Of a stretch of DNA of 64,000 nt, positions 1 to 39,340 are shown piece by piece. A program made the translations under genes and the position numbers. The notes beneath the pieces are model-generated. The model ran no database searches, was not told the origin of the DNA, and saw only the letters and a list, made by a program, of their open reading frames with translations. This DNA is from Siphlonurus alternatus (taxonomy: Eukaryota > Arthropoda > Insecta > Ephemeroptera > Siphlonuridae): contig OX463781.1 of the NCBI GenBank assembly GCA_949825025.1, forward strand, positions 48,744,317 to 48,808,316, read 5' to 3'. Within the stretch, counting starts at the first letter, position 1; each line of letters opens with the position of its first letter.

Positions 1-1780
1 CTATATAAAATAATATACGTTATCAAATGTGGGGGCTGCAGTGATAATGATTCATAATGACTCAGCCAAGAACGAGGTGACTTGATATTACAGTTCCAGA
101 TATCAGCTGGTATATGATGTTATTACAGACTTGGCAGAGTGTTATGTTGCGATTGGCGCCGCATATACTCAACTTATTGAAGCCTTTTTATTTGAGAACT
201 TATAATAGAAAATAAGCCAATTTAATTTAAAACGTAAAAAAAAATGGATGCAAAAAAATAAATAAAATGAATATATTACATTTCTATACGTGGAAAAATC
301 ATACATATAAGTTCAACAAACGTAAGGCTTCCTCGCCCCTGAAAAACATTACTCCCCTGCAGGTACATAGCGTTATATACAGACCTAAAAATGTAAGCTT
401 GGAAAAAAAATTTTCTTATACTATATATTTATATATTATAGAATTGACATCCTAAATTCGACCCTATTAACAAGACTTTTAACAACTAAACTATTTATAA
501 GGCATGTATGGCAGTTGTTATATTTAACATTGCATCTGTGTGAGTCTTGTATCAATATTAATAGCATACAGTTTGCATTTACCCTTGTAATATGTTGATT
601 AATTTTTACTGATGTGCACTCTAAATATTTGCTCCCACCGCCACTGCAGCGCTCCTTCGAGTCGCCGAGACGTTCAGCTCTCACGGCAATAAAAATTTAA
701 TTGCTTGCAGGTGACTCTAAAAGACTACGACATAATTTGCAGAGAAATTAGCTGTGGTGTTCCATAAAGAAAGATATATTTAACAATGAGATCGAGGCTG
801 CTTTGTTGAAAATATAATACTGTTCAAAGGATTTAGGAGAGATAATAATGTTAAATAAAACAAGACAGAGTAACTGTAACCGATGTCCGAAATTCGCACT
901 GATTCTTAACTACAATTTTTTAGCATGGTGTAACACAAAAAAGTTCATGGTTTTACATCAAAACATCAGTTCAGAATTTCAAAAAATCCCTTCTCTTCCA
1001 GCTCTGCATGGAAGACACTAACATTTGCTGCACTGTCTCAGGTCTAGCAGAGAATTTAATTTGCAGTCTCAGAAGTGGGCGTGGCCGCGAGAAATGTGGC
1101 GAAAATTCCGACATGAACGCTCCGTTTTTTTCTGCTCCCGTGTTTACCAAGTGACGTCACCAAGTTTTTTGTACGGCGGTTTATTTGATGGGTCGTATTT
1201 TTTATTAAAAAAACATTCTTGATATTTTATTTTTCTTCAAGATTTTTATGTGTATAAAAAAATAGTAAATTGTTATTGCTTAAAAGTAAATTTTTGTTTT
1301 ATTTATTTTCCATTACATGTATTTTTAATTTTCGTTACGGTAATGAGAGTTTTTTTTTATTAATTTAAACTCATATTTCAAGCACCTTTTCTTCGCAAGG
1401 AGGAATTTCGCTTGAGCTACAACAGTGCGCTGATGTCAGTAATGTATCTACCTTTTTTTAATGTCTTCGTAAAGCTAACACGATCCGTCTTGTTTTTTTA
1501 TTATCTGCGGTTGCTTTATTTTATACTACCAGTCTTATCTTCACAAGATTTCAATTTTTAATTTAACTTTTAAATATTTTAAGTACTAGCTATTTATTTG
1601 ATTTTCTTATTATATGCCACTATCAAAAAAATATATTGTAATCAACTTTATAGGAGACTATAATTTTAGTTTTATATTCAACTAAATCAGAAAATCAGAG
1701 GCAAAAATTAAACAGAAAAAGAATCAAATCAAAATTCAGTTTAACAGTCTTCAGTACCCATAGAAATTAACACTATTTGA

Positions 1781-1960
1781 GAGGGGAAAAAAAGACGATT
1801 AAATATTTTTTTTTTATTTTTCCTCTTCATATAAACATAGAATTTTAGAAATATTGTCTCCATTTCATCCTCACTTTGAGCGAAGAGGAAATAAGATGTG
1901 TTTTAGAGGTAAAAAGATTAAACGTGCATGTAATTAAAGGATGAGTTGAAGACGTAATTT
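1781..1960 (+). repeat. Dispersed repeat family A, copy 1 (uninterrupted)
   Basis: About 180 bp that matches 57606-57938 once the MITE in that copy is removed. Shared blocks include gaggggaaaa, ttgagcga(a/g), aataagatgtgttttaga and aaaggatgagttgaagacg. Class is unknown; no coding sequence is seen. Confidence 0.75.
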
Positions 1961-2044
1961 TCAACCAGGGTATTAATCATGCACACAGTTAACGCCATCT
2001 CAATAACACTAACCACGGTTATATACTGGGAAATCTGGATATGT

Positions 2045-2362
2045 TTATTTTTTTATTATATTACAATTTTTTGTGTTATTGTTTTTTATCAGTGTCAGTA
2101 AAAATACTATAGTGACTAAGCCCCCGACAAGATAAGCCATCGGGCCGTGTTTTAATTTACAGTAACATCCGACAAGTCCAATGTTTGACAGGAGAGGAAT
2201 GCGCCTCATCCCACGCAGCATCTGCGTTGTCATCTCGTCAGCTGGACCAAACAGGATATTTTGTGTGCTCCTTGGTGGACTACACACAGTGGAGGTGCTG
2301 CAAGCCAGGAGGATTAAACAGAGGAAGTACTTGCAAGCGTTCGTGACGTCACGGGGCCAGGT
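2045..2362 (-). CDS. Possible secreted-peptide exon (weak)
   Basis: On the minus strand the frame is open from about 2380 to TAA at 2047-2045. It reads CKYFLCLILLACSTSTVC and then SPPRSTQN, which resembles a signal peptide and cleavage region. After it come GMRRI, with a dibasic RR, and a second hydrophobic stretch (LVGGLVTIVFLLTLI). There is no ATG at the start of the hydrophobic stretch, so it would need a 5' exon; a possible acceptor (gacgtcaccag) ends at about 2363. The opposite strand is also open here. No family was recognised. This may be chance. Confidence 0.2.
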   Translation of the reverse strand, partial: TWPRDVTNACKYFLCLILLACSTSTVCSPPRSTQNILFGPADEMTTQMLRGMRRIPLLSNIGLVGCYCKLKHGPMAYLVGGLVTIVFLLTLIKNNNTKNCNIIKK

Positions 2363-4059
2363 ACTCTGGTGACGTCACAAAATGTCAGATTAAGAACTGT
2401 AACTTCATCGTGTCACAAAATTGTATCATGGAAATATGTGATGCAAAGTTGCCCTTTGTTTTTATATCTCTGATGTGGATGTTGGTCATGAGGTCAAATG
2501 ATAAATGAAATTATTGGAAACCAGTGGCATTTCAATTGATACAATGAATTTTCTGTTATATTGTTTTTAATGTATTGTGTAATATTTATTATAAATTATA
2601 ATATGATACTGAAAATTTTCATGTAATTTTTTCTTCTGTCCTCATACAAAGAAATAAAAAAATGAAATGTTACACAAAATTCAGTACACTTTATATACTA
2701 TTTTTTTTTTTTTATTTTTTTCATTCCTGTTAGCACAAGAATCAGAAAAATTGTCGTAAATTAATTTGTGTCAGAATTAATCGAGTGTTTAAAAATAATA
2801 ACATAAAAACATTCTTCCTTGTTTTTTTTCTGCAGCAAAGTTGCCACACAGCTGTCGGCTATTAATAAAAAGTTATGACAAGTGCAGGTGATGCAACATT
2901 GTACCTTGATCTAATTGCCTTGTTTAATGCAGCAGCAACATTTACACAATTTATTTGATATCGCTGCAGTTATGTACGGACAATATTTTACAAAACATTC
3001 TCATAATAACTACATTACGATGAAGCGAGTGTTGAAAGACCTGATAGTTTGTGAGATGACAAGAATTCACAGATAATTCGTACATTATGTAAAGTAGCGT
3101 TTATGACTGATACAAACTAATTTCCCACGAATTTTTGAAAATAATTTGCATTGGGGAACCTGCATGATTTTTTTTTAATTATTGTCAATATCTTCCAGAT
3201 TTTTGAACTCTCTTTCTTGCATTCGTGCTGCAACACGACAGCACATATTACATTATTATATGCTTATGTCGTGTCACGTATTATATATATTTGATTTTTT
3301 AGGTGCATGCAGTGAGAGGGTTAAAAGATCTGGAAGAAATGAGAACATAAATATTATATAACTCTAGTTTTTTTATCCAAATATGTAATAAAAAAATGGT
3401 CCCTTTAATATTCGAAAAGGGCCATATAATTCATAATTCATAATTATTTATTGCTTTTCGATTGTACAACAATATAAGCACGTCAGATACATAATCACAG
3501 TAAAAGTTAAAGATCGTCAATTCACTATCACATAAAAAAAACAACATAACATTGGTACAAAAAAAAAATTGTAAATGCAATCAAGGATAATTCAATTAAG
3601 GATAAAACATTGAATTGAACTGTGAAACCTAAGTTCATTTGATTCTGAAAGTATTTTCATTTTCATTATTTATTATATATATTTTATAATTATGGTATTT
3701 TGCTTCACAGTCAAGTTCCTGTAAAGTATGCAACTTTTCTAACACTTTATAATTCATATTTTAACTCCAAAAATCACTAACAAAAAAACGTGATAATTAT
3801 GTAATCTTCATTAATTAATATTTTGTAATAAAATTTAAATATAATGGCCAGGCTTGTCACGGACTCTCCCACTAAATTAATTGGGCTCGTCCAAACGAGA
3901 TGAGGTCTCAGGTTACCTGAGGTAGCCACTTGCCACCTGTCGTCCACCACATGTTGATTGCCGACACCCCTTCAGATGATAACATGTTGTTAACTTAATA
4001 TCATTCTATTCTATACTATATAGCAAATCATTATTAGAGTTTCAGTAATTCCCATTTAT

Positions 4060-4172
4060 TGTACACTCATCGTCTCAGAAAATTTCCCTTTGCGGCCTTG
4101 CCCGCAAGTATAACACAAGGTATGGTGATTAGAGGCTGCAAGTGGGAAATTTTCCAAGGGGAAGAGTGTACA
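4060..4172. repeat. Small imperfect palindrome
   Basis: Ends TGTACACTC and GAGTGTACA, with inner arms agaaaatttccc and gggaaattttcc. Likely a short MITE or remnant; no second copy was noticed in the window. Confidence 0.5.
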
Positions 4173-6981
4173 TACCATGATATAATTTTTAACGTACCAA
4201 CTAAACTGTTTCGTAAGTTAAATGGGTTCTCAAATTACATTAATAATGTGCTTTATGCTTCCATGCGGACATTTTTTCTACAATGGAGAATCGATGATAA
4301 CAGCAAGTGTGTTAGCGACATTATAGAAGATAAACATGACATTGAAATTGCCACTTCAGCTGAGTTTGGAGTTTCTGTGACCCCTGGGGTACCTTGGAAC
4401 TGCCAGTACTTGCTCCGGTGTGGTGAACTGTTCTAGTGCTGGGGCTCTTGTGACCAATATGATCCGCACTAAAGATATGAATCAGTCCGCTGTAGCAGCC
4501 AATCATAACGCTTGAGTTGTATATTAGCTTTAACATTTAATTACAATTTTATCGGAAAAATAAAATAATAAAAATAAAATAAAAATAAATAAAATTTATA
4601 AACGTACGTTGGAACGTTTATAAAATTTAATTGCATACAAGCAATAAAAACATTAAAAAGACTGCATTGTATAAACTACTCACTCAAGCATATTATGTTG
4701 AAAATGTTCTTACTCAAAATAAATAAATTCTAAAATTTTATTTGCGAAGTGAAGTCTTTATTGATGCATCGAGGTAAAACAGTCGTAAAAATTCATGCAA
4801 ATCGAGGACATTCTCTTGAGTCTTAAATACAAACTAGCCACGATGTCATTAACTAAATGGAGCGAGTGTTTTATTTAATTTTATGGTACAACAATGTAAT
4901 ATTCTATTCTCGACATTGTTTCGATACCACAACAAAGCTCGCAACTCATTATTATTTTAAACTATGCAAGAAAAGTATGCACTAATCCGAACATTAAATA
5001 ATGATAAAACTTATTTTTAATAAAATTAAATCTTTTTAAAAAAATTGCATCCCATATAGTTCATGTTTTTAACAACTCAAATTCATTTACTCGTCCGATT
5101 CCAAATACATTTATCATTTATCCATACATATATGTTAATAACAGACTGTATAAATAAATAGTTATCAATTGTTATATGGCATTATGCATATGGTTAAGAC
5201 ACACGTTCAAGGACAAGATACAAAAAGTAACAATTGATTAAATATCACTGCAAAAAGGCGTTAACAGAGTAATAACAATTATCATTAATAACCCATTCAA
5301 GGGTAAAATTTTCTACTATAGGTTTTTCCTGGATAATCATATTTATAATAGATGTGGGCTGGCAAACAGTATATCATGGTATATAAATGCTTTTCACGTA
5401 TAATAATAATAAAAAAATACATTTAAAATTAAATTTAAAAAAATTAGTATGGAATACAATATACTTAATCAACCTTTGATAAAAAAAAAATTAGTATATC
5501 GTTTTGTTAAACATACTGACAACAATGGAAACAAATAGATAACACAACAATGGGTTACAACAATATTTTATTATTTATATCACCCACACAACATACAACA
5601 TTTTTTTATAAGAATACAAAATATTTTTAACAACAGTAGCGATAAAAAGAGTGTAAAAATATCACTGTCTCCGTTTGCAAACAAGGCATAAATCCAGCAA
5701 GAATGATCCTCGTTTTGTTATATGATGCAGGCCGCGACAACAAAGGACCAAACGTCACGTTACGTGATAAATCACTGCGAATTTTATTGTTAGGCAAATT
5801 AAATTCTATTCACCTCAGAAATTCCATCTTATATTACACCTTGTAATATAAATTTTATATTATTAAGTAGCAGTGTAAATATAATTTTATAAGAAAATTC
5901 CTTTCTCTGCTTTTCTTACTGAGGGCGGACTGTTTTATGAGAGATATACTTGTATGCAGATTGATGACAGTTAACGACACTGCAAATGTGCACCACCCTG
6001 CAATAACAAACAGCTGTTTGTTTAGATGGACACAATTCTGGTCGGCATCAATTGAAAAGTATCGGAGTATCCTTTCGATTCGAGGCACTGCTGGATTTTT
6101 CCACGTGGTGCTTGTTAAAAAAACACCCACTCTTGCATCCGGCAGCACCCGCCATCAACTGCCGACCATCTCGACTGAGGTTTCCATGGTTTCCTCAGTT
6201 CAACCAGGTAAATGCTGAGATAGATTGCTAAATTTAATAGAATAACAAATTATTGTTGGTTAAAATATTTGCAACAATTAGATTTCTCACCTGTTTTATA
6301 GTATTTTTTATTTTTACTTTGCAAAAATCATTCAAGGTATTAGAAATGTTTATGAAAATTCCCTTTTGACTGTTCAGTTTATAAAATACTAAACGATCAA
6401 AAGTTTCGCGGATTAAAAAAACTCAACAAAAGCTATAAAACTTATAGAATTTTTGTGACGTTTATTGTCCAGGGAGAATCTTATCGTTAAATTTTATTCA
6501 CAATGTTCCTTTAAGTCAAGCAGATAATCCTGATAAGTTGCCAGATTCGTGAATATGCTAATATTAAATTTGCAAACATTAATTCCACACGTGAATAAAT
6601 TCAAAAGTATTGAATGAAGATCGTCATTCGTTGGCTACAAGATTGTAATATGCAAAATTAGGAGACATAACAACTTTAATCTTTGGTACAAAAATTCACC
6701 AAGATTATCAAAATGTCCCCTTCAAAGAAGTACAGTCGGCGACACTTAAAATGGGATCTTAGAAAACCGAATCTTGATTTTTTACATTATAGTAACTCAT
6801 ATCACTTGTACAAGAACTGCTATTTTTTTCTGCTACAAATTAATATAATAAAAAAATCTAAGAAATACTAATAGTAAATAATAATGTTGACTAAGCAAAC
6901 TGACAAGACTGAGGTTAATTTTGATGACGACAGAATTTTGCCAGTGGTTGTACATGTTTTTAATCCCACGTGTCCATCACT

Positions 6982-31611
<24,630 letters not shown>

Positions 31612-32439
31612 TTCTCCTCGCGTCTGCAAACAAATGGAGAACGGTCAACACGGCACTCTGGGAACGGCAGATGGTCCGAAATGTTCTCCAATCAGGAACG
31701 TTAAGTCATGTTCTAATTAGTAGAATTTCACTTACAATCTCATATACGAGATTTATGTAATGGCAATAATGCTAACATTAATATAGTTCTCCTTTGGGAC
31801 TGTTTGTAATAAGCAAGCTATAACTGCCTCAATCACACCCTAGAAATTGATATACACGATGTGTACCACCAACGAACTCGAACTTCTCTACGTAAAGGTT
31901 AATAAAAATATAAAGTGTTGTCTGTCTACGTTCCTTTGTTCTGTAACAATTTCAAACGGATCGAACTGCGTCAATCATCATTAATTATGACAAAACATAA
32001 TTTATGATCTCGCACAATTATAGAAATCTTGCTTGTAAAGTAATATAATGTAATTAATGGATCATGAATTAATCATGATTAATTATCACTTCATAATTAT
32101 AAAAATGAAATTGATCTTCAAAAGTTATGATAAATGGGTTGCCATTAATACAACATAAGCGTGCGTGAAAAATGTTCAGTTTGACACTTTGATGTCTAAA
32201 TGCAGCCTTCATTTGTTTCCATTGTACTAAAAAAATATTAAATCAGTCCGAAATAACTTGGTGTATATTCTTTTTTTAATCAAACTCAAATTTCAAAGAC
32301 TGCATACAAATATTAATGTTATAAAAGTCAATATTTTAAGCCTGAAGTTGTAAAAGCGATTCTGAAAAGCAAGTGTAAGGGTTGAGGGCGAGCAAGGAGC
32401 GGCTCTGAATACATCAAATTTATGGGAAAACTCCTCTGA

Positions 32440-32690
32440 TTTAGACATTTAATATAATCTCGACCTTCCTTGTGGTTTCGCACCATGCTACGTCATACAA
32501 TAATGAGCCTTATGAACACGCACGGTAAATCGAGAGACGCCCACCTCCCGCCCCCGCTAATTTGAATGCAACAGCTGTTTAATACCGCGTCAATAACTTC
32601 CCCCGCATACCCGTGTCGTCCAATCAAAGTGCTGTAAAGATGCAGCTCTTATCTGTAATAAAATCTTACAAGTTGCAGATATGAAGAGTG
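32440..32690. promoter_or_regulatory. Candidate upstream regulatory block
   Basis: Less AT-rich island about 0.8-1.1 kb above exon 1. It holds CAGCTG, a tccaatcaaagtg box, ctcttatctg (GATA type) and cgcccccgc. Motif presence only; function inferred. Confidence 0.25.
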
Positions 32691-35600
32691 TCAATAAACA
32701 TGTCTTCAAAGAAAAATCATTCCCGTGGTTTTAAAAGCAAAGTGTCGTTTAATGTTATTTTCTGTTTAACATTTCTTTATCATTATATGTTTTGCATTAG
32801 TTTTATGTTTTATAAATTAGTGCTAAATCAAAATAAGCGAGTATCATAATTTGCAATTTATCAACATCAAAGGAGTTCAATTTAAATCTATATTAACATT
32901 GGAGTGTCCATTGGATACTCTACATAATATTATAATTAAGTTTGCTCGCTTTTGTAACTTTAGTTTCAACTTTTTTCTTTTTTGCTTAAAATTTTTCATC
33001 CATGAATAACATTCAGATATATTCTTGGATTCTCTTGTCATTTCCGCTAAAGAACATTTCCGGGGCGATGATTTTTTTTTTTTTTTTAATAATTATACCA
33101 TTTTTTAAATCAAATTTTGTCAAAGTTTTGCAAAGATTTTAATCATAACATGAATATTTAGTCATGCGCATCTGACAAACAAAAATAAGACAAAATGAAA
33201 TTGTAAATTTACCAGATTTACATCAATATTCACTTGCAACAAACTCAGATATTAATTAAAATACATCACAAGTTAAGATTAATAATTGTGGTTTTGATAA
33301 GATGACCTAGTTGCGGAGAGTTTCATTAAGCAAATATCTCTTTGAGCATGAAATGAAATCTCGGACTTTGTGACTGATCACTTGGGGCCATGATAATCCT
33401 GGTCTGGTAAGTGAGAACATGTTAAAATCCAAATAATCAAGAACTTTTACAATGTATGGCATAATTATCAACTTTCACTGTTATTTATTAACATTAAACA
33501 ATTTAACAGTGTAATAACTTTATTACGCTGCAAATCGATTGTGTTATGATTAACTTAATCAATTAGTAAAGTATAAAGGAATGTTATTATTGTGCTTTGT
33601 GCCATCTTGTACCGCCTGGGGCTCGCAATAATTGATCTCTCTTCACGTATGCATCAACAACAGCAGGTGAACGAGGCATCTCGCGTTATTTGTGATCTCA
33701 ACTTTTTTTTTTTTATCTCTGAAGCAATTCTTTGACTTTTGGCTGTTATAAATATTAGACACGGTAATCAATGTTGTTGCATAATTATATGCATGCAGCT
33801 GCAAAAAGAATTTGATAAAATATTATACAATTTATTGCTATTGGGAAAATTATTTTTAATAAACAAGGATATTTATTTTCAATGCCAAGTATTTTAATAT
33901 CATGTAAAATAATTTACTTTGATTTACCATAAAATTATAATATTATAAACTTTGTAGCTCTCCATGTTTCTTACTGCAAGTAATTTAATTTATCTTATTG
34001 TTAACTTATTCGATGAGTATAATCGCTATACCATTTGTTATTTCAGGATGCTGATTATCATTATTATTCTATTTTAATATAGCTGGTCTAATTTTTTATG
34101 CACCTTACAAGTATAATAATACTTAAATTTCTATTTATTTGATTGTTTTGTGTTTTTTGACGTATACTTTCAACTTTTCTGTGATTAATATAATTCTGAC
34201 TTGCTTATATTGTTGTACAATTGAAAAGCAACAAAATAATTATAATGAGTAGTGAACACAAAATTACTTGGTTTTAAATCCAAGAATGAAATAGAAAATA
34301 CAAAAGACCTTTTATTACAGCTTCCGCTGGTTCGAGTTATAAATAAATTACATTCAAATCTCCAGAAAAAATTAAGTACATCTGCTTCTGCTATGATTCA
34401 GCTAAACGTAAGACAGTTAAACAGGTGTTTTACCTCGTTCATCTACATGGCCGTGATTGATTGTTATCGTATCGGTCTCACTTATAAATAAATCTGTAGT
34501 TAGCTTTCTTAGAGCCAAGTGCACTGTAAGTTAGCAGCTGCACTTTTTTGTGATCAAGCTCAAGGTAGAATCTTTGTTGCAATATTTTTGTTAAACATTA
34601 CTAGAGTGTATCTACTTTATTGTATTGTGTATTTTTAATGCTACAAGCAGCTTCATGTACTTTTTTATGTTTCACTTTAGTAAAAGCAATTTAACAGAAA
34701 ATTATAAACAAAAAGTAGAAAATTATCTAAAACGAAAAAAATAAAAATGAATTTTGCAATTAGGGTATTTTGTAAAAATTGTTCGCTTCTTTTGTATTTT
34801 ATGATTTGAAGTATCAGAGCCATAATTAATATTTAATATAAAAAATAGTGCTATTGAACTTTAAATCCCCCATTCACTTAAAAAATTGTAAATAAATCTA
34901 ATTAAAAAAGAGAGATGTTAATTAATACTTTGACAATACCCATGGATGCGTAGAAGTTAATTATTTGCAGTTAAAACCATCAAGGCTGCATTAGAAACGG
35001 ATATTTCTCAGCAACAACAGCGCAACTCGGGAGATCACGAAAGCGTGAATCTCAAACAGTACAATATCCCGCAGGAAAATCTTGGCGTAACTATGTGTAC
35101 TTTGAAAAATATCAAAATTTACAAAATTACACTTTCAAATTTGAAAAGTACAAAAAAAGACCGGAAACGTTGAATTTCCGTCCGCATCTTGTTTGATCTT
35201 TTAATGTACTGTATCTAATTGCAAGTGTAATTGAAGCTTATACTAATTTTATCGTCAGAAGTGCTTGAGATCGTGAGAACATTAGTTTAATTACTGAACG
35301 TGTTCAAACACGTGTGAAGTCAGGTCTCGTTTCACTGACTTTTATACAAGACGTAATAACAATACTTTTATTTTTTAAAAAAAAAAAAGAAGGTACTAAA
35401 AATAAACAATATCCGGCGCTGCTGCGTAATAGAACTTTTTATTCTGCAAGGTTTCCACAAAAGTGCGAGCCATATTGATGACCGACAATTTGTTCTCGCT
35501 GAATAATGCTCCTAGCTATACTTTCAAGCTTATATTCAGTCAAGTGAGAAGAATAATATCGTTATAATTCACTTTCTAAATTAATTCTAATAATATAACT

Positions 35601-38214
35601 CAGGCGATTGTTAAATCAATTCAATAATAGTAAAAACTTTCAATATTAATTGTTATTGATATTACATAAAAATAATATTTTATTACATTGTTGCTAATAT
35701 TTTGAGCAGCAATAACAATAGATTATATTGGTCAAACATTGTTGTGCAACATTTGATATGCTGTTGGCAGCTCCACACATCAGAAAATTGTTGTTAAATT
35801 ATACCTGCAGATCTGTGCTACATTGCAACATAATAGGCATCATATAATTAAATAATTAACTATAATTATCAGGAGAAATGTTGTTTATATTTTTAACAGC
35901 ATCTCCAGCATAATTTGAGTAAATATTATGCTTATACAAGTGTTACAATGTTTAAGCTCTATAAATATTAATATGCACGCATCAGCGGGGTGCAACATTA
36001 TAATGAACGGTATATTAATAATCTACCGTTGTATATGCAATTAAAGGAAACATGTTCAAATCAAACAAGTTTCATATTGTATGCACAAGATGGTAATCTA
36101 GGAGACATGCACACTGCAGCAGGAATTTCTTGTCACTGTGAGTCGAGATTGATGATGATTGATTCTGCAACAATCGAACGTAGGCAACCAAAACTACAAC
36201 ATAAGATTTACTATGTCATAGACTTCCAGTACTTTACTCCATTTTTTTAGATCTAATTATTAATTTAATTATAATTTTTGATTGGTGGCATTTACAAAGT
36301 TTTAAAACCAATTTCAAATTTACTGTTTTTAAGTCTTGAAAAATTTAGACCTAATTAATAAAATTGATAATTATATTCTGTTCTAATTGTATCCTCTCCT
36401 AAATTATATTAAAAAATTGGAGAGCAACAATTTCAGCAAACAGTTAGTTTTATTTTACGTTAATTTGAAAATTTGGTGTATTTACCTTTATGTTCATCCT
36501 AACATGATTTGGGGCCAATATTTTAAAATCGATGGAAAGTGACCCGAACGTGTGGCAGAGCACCAGAAAGCCCAGCGGTAATATTCTCCGCAATAATGTT
36601 TTTTACTGAGTGACCTCCATACGTGCACTTTTTTACGCCGAGTGTGCGTGTTGTGGCATCACGTGTAAAGAGAGAGATTTTCCTGCCAGGTGTGCATGCA
36701 ACGTAGCAACGAATGATAGATGTGTGCTTTTTATTGTACAAAGAAAAATTACGCAAAAAAGAGACTATTTTTTAATTTAATTTCATGTTTAATTTAATAT
36801 TTTTTGTTCGAAATGTTGTATTTGAATCATGGCAGGGCTTCCCCGTTTTCCACGCTTATCAGGGAAAATAAGATTATTGTGGTTTGGTCATTTAGAGGGT
36901 AATTTCCCATGAGAATGAAAATATTATAATTAAGATAAATTTAACTTAAAAATTAAAATGACAATTAACTCAAATGTAACGTCTATTAAAATTATTGTAT
37001 TATGATTGGACAGACCAAGCTCGTATCACAAGCCTGGTGTTACATATGGTCATCTCACGTAACATGGCGTTTTATTTCCTTCCTTCCTTCCCCGTCTGTT
37101 TCACTGAAATGGCATGCAAAACCCAAGTTAATCTCCGTGTCAGTATTTGAAACTTTTAAAATTAGATAATAATTACGAAATTTTTCCACACCGGCAAGTC
37201 AGTAAGGAAGTGTTATTATCAAAACTGATAATGTCCTACATAAGTCCAGCTGATAATTATGAGAAAATCTTATACGTGCTCGGAGTACTCAACTTTTTGT
37301 AAGCTCACTCGGGACATCGGTAGAATTTTTAGTGAAGATCAATTTCTAATAACCTCAAAACTTTAAGTATGAAAACTATCAAAAGTCGATTCCAATGATC
37401 GATATTTAGTTCACATGAAAAGTAAATCAATGAGAAAACTCTGTCAAATATACCCGCGTCTATATGATGCACTTGGATCGTATAAACTTTTTATTTTTCC
37501 AATTACCTAATTGAAATTACATATAGCATAAAGGATCCAAAATAAATTCAAACCTAAGTCGATTCCACCTTGGGTTTTCTATAGTTATTAATTTTTTATT
37601 TCAGTTTGTATTATGTTATATAATAACAATTTTAAATCCTTACAATACATCACTATAAGAACATAGTACACTTGAAGGGTTCAAGGTAAATAATTACCTC
37701 AATTATTGAAATGAAAGTTTCCTCACAACATCACTTACAAGTGAAATAGGTCTGCGAAATAATGGCAATATACTCTGACTGTTGTTATTGTAGCTCACGT
37801 CGAGTTTTGCAAGGGTAATAAGGACCCCCACAGAGACAGATTCGGTCCTAATAATAATCCCGTGGAGATTTGGTCCTAATAATAACCCCACGTGACCCCC
37901 GGCCGCAGTTCAAACCAACCCTACACTTGCCGTGTGCTCAAATTAGAAAAGAGATGATGTGATTTCTAGTCTTTAGAGTAAAAAAAAATCCTCACAAGCA
38001 TAAGAAAATATAGTCTCCCCTGTTTTTACTGAGTGAGCTGTATACTATAACCAAAAAAAAAAAAAACTATTCAATGGGACATGGAACATGGGACAGAGTC
38101 ATCTCCCAACACAGTAAAAAGTTACTTGTAACCGTCAAATTCATTTGATGCTGTCGCCGGAAGTAGCCGGAAACTCCAGATTTGCCAAAGGTTACTGACC
38201 TTCAATTAATTAAC

Positions 38215-38549
38215 AAAGGACAACCTGCATGAAAATTTTTATTGCAGAAATGAATAGAGGGTAGTATTAAATTATGCTACTCTGAATTTTTTCAGATTGT
38301 TTTGAGTCCCCGAATTATTTTTAAATAATTATTGAAAGTTCTGTAAGTTAACCTTAATAAAAAGTAAAAAGGATAGGGCCTAGACGCCTATTGACGCCTC
38401 CAGGGGGCGTGGCTGAAATTTTCAATAATTATTTAAAAATAGTTATCATGGGAGTCAAAAAAATCTGAAAAAAATCAGAGTACTGTAGCATAGTTTGGTA
38501 CCCTCTATTCATTTCTGCAATAAAAAAATTTCATGCAGGTTGTCCATTT
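38215..38549. mobile_element. 335-bp palindromic MITE, CRE-core group
   Basis: Termini AAAGGACAACCTGCATGAAA and the inverse. Arms include tattgcagaaatgaatagag and tctgaaaaaaatcag-type blocks shared with 20376-20694. In this copy the centre has lost TGACGTCA and reads acgcctattgacgcctcc. Non-coding. Confidence 0.85.
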
Positions 38550-38983
38550 GCTGAAACTTTGCAGCAATAAAATACGAACCCTTTTGCACTTGGAAATAAT
38601 TTCAGATAAATCCGATATTATCTAAGTCACGTGGTCGAGTGGGTGGGAGGATATTAATGTCCGCTAATCTTGAGATTGCGAGGGGGCGGAAGAGACGCGT
38701 CATCAAAGGAAGTCGGTTTGTATGCCCATAGGAAGCGAGCCCGCCGACCATTCACTCATTGCCGCCAAATTGACATGGCCTGCAACGAGGATAATTAACA
38801 CTGATTCACGTTTCCAATAATCACCGCAGCATCGTTAAAAATGTAATAAACGATTCTCAAGAAGTTTATAATGCCGCCGGACCAGTGACACAGAAATCGT
38901 GTGACCAATTCGTCATCATTTTTTTTTTTTTTGCATTTCCACTTAATATATTATTGATAAAACATCAAAATAAATTGTTATTT

Positions 38984-39340
38984 AAAGGAGGGGAACCGCT
39001 TCAGCTTTTATATTTTTAATGTTTTATAAATAATGTCAAACTTACTTGTGCACCAAAAAAAAGTCACCACCCTCCGCCTTCCACCAGTTCAGCAGTTGAA
39101 ATTCAAAAAGCGCGCCAAAGAAAATTGGGGCTTATGACGTCAAGATCAACGATTGGTTGCGTTTGACCAATCATGGCGCTTAACGTCATAAGCCCCAATT
39201 TTCTTTGGCGCGCTTTTTGAATGTCAACTGCTGAACTGGTGGAAGGCGGAGGGTGGTGACTTTTTTTTTGGTGCACAAGTAAGTTTGACATTATTTATAA
39301 AGCATTAAAAATATAAAAGCTGAAGCGGTTCCCCTCCTTT
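38984..39340. mobile_element. 357-bp near-perfect palindrome
   Basis: Arms of about 158 bp beginning AAAGGAGGGGAACCGC differ by only about three substitutions and one A-run indel. Each arm contains caaagaaaattggggctta and ggcgcgc. The centre is a second small hairpin, GATTGGT and ACCAATC with an 8-nt loop, next to TGACGTCA at 39135. The frame on the minus strand is a palindrome shadow. Confidence 0.9.

Larger units (their letters stand above)
1..6981. other. Downstream AT-rich region, no secure gene
   Basis: Mostly AT-rich sequence. Named items are a dispersed repeat copy (1781-1960), a secreted-peptide-like minus-strand frame (about 2045-2362), a small palindrome (4060-4172) and GC-richer patches near 600-690, 1020-1170, 3845-3990 and 5935-6210. 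The frame at 4059-4436 (plus, 125 codons) has no recognised motif and overlaps the palindrome. Confidence 0.6.

Noticed and set aside
4059..4436. 125-codon plus-strand frame
   Set aside because: Overlaps a palindrome, no recognised domain, no promoter or splice evidence.
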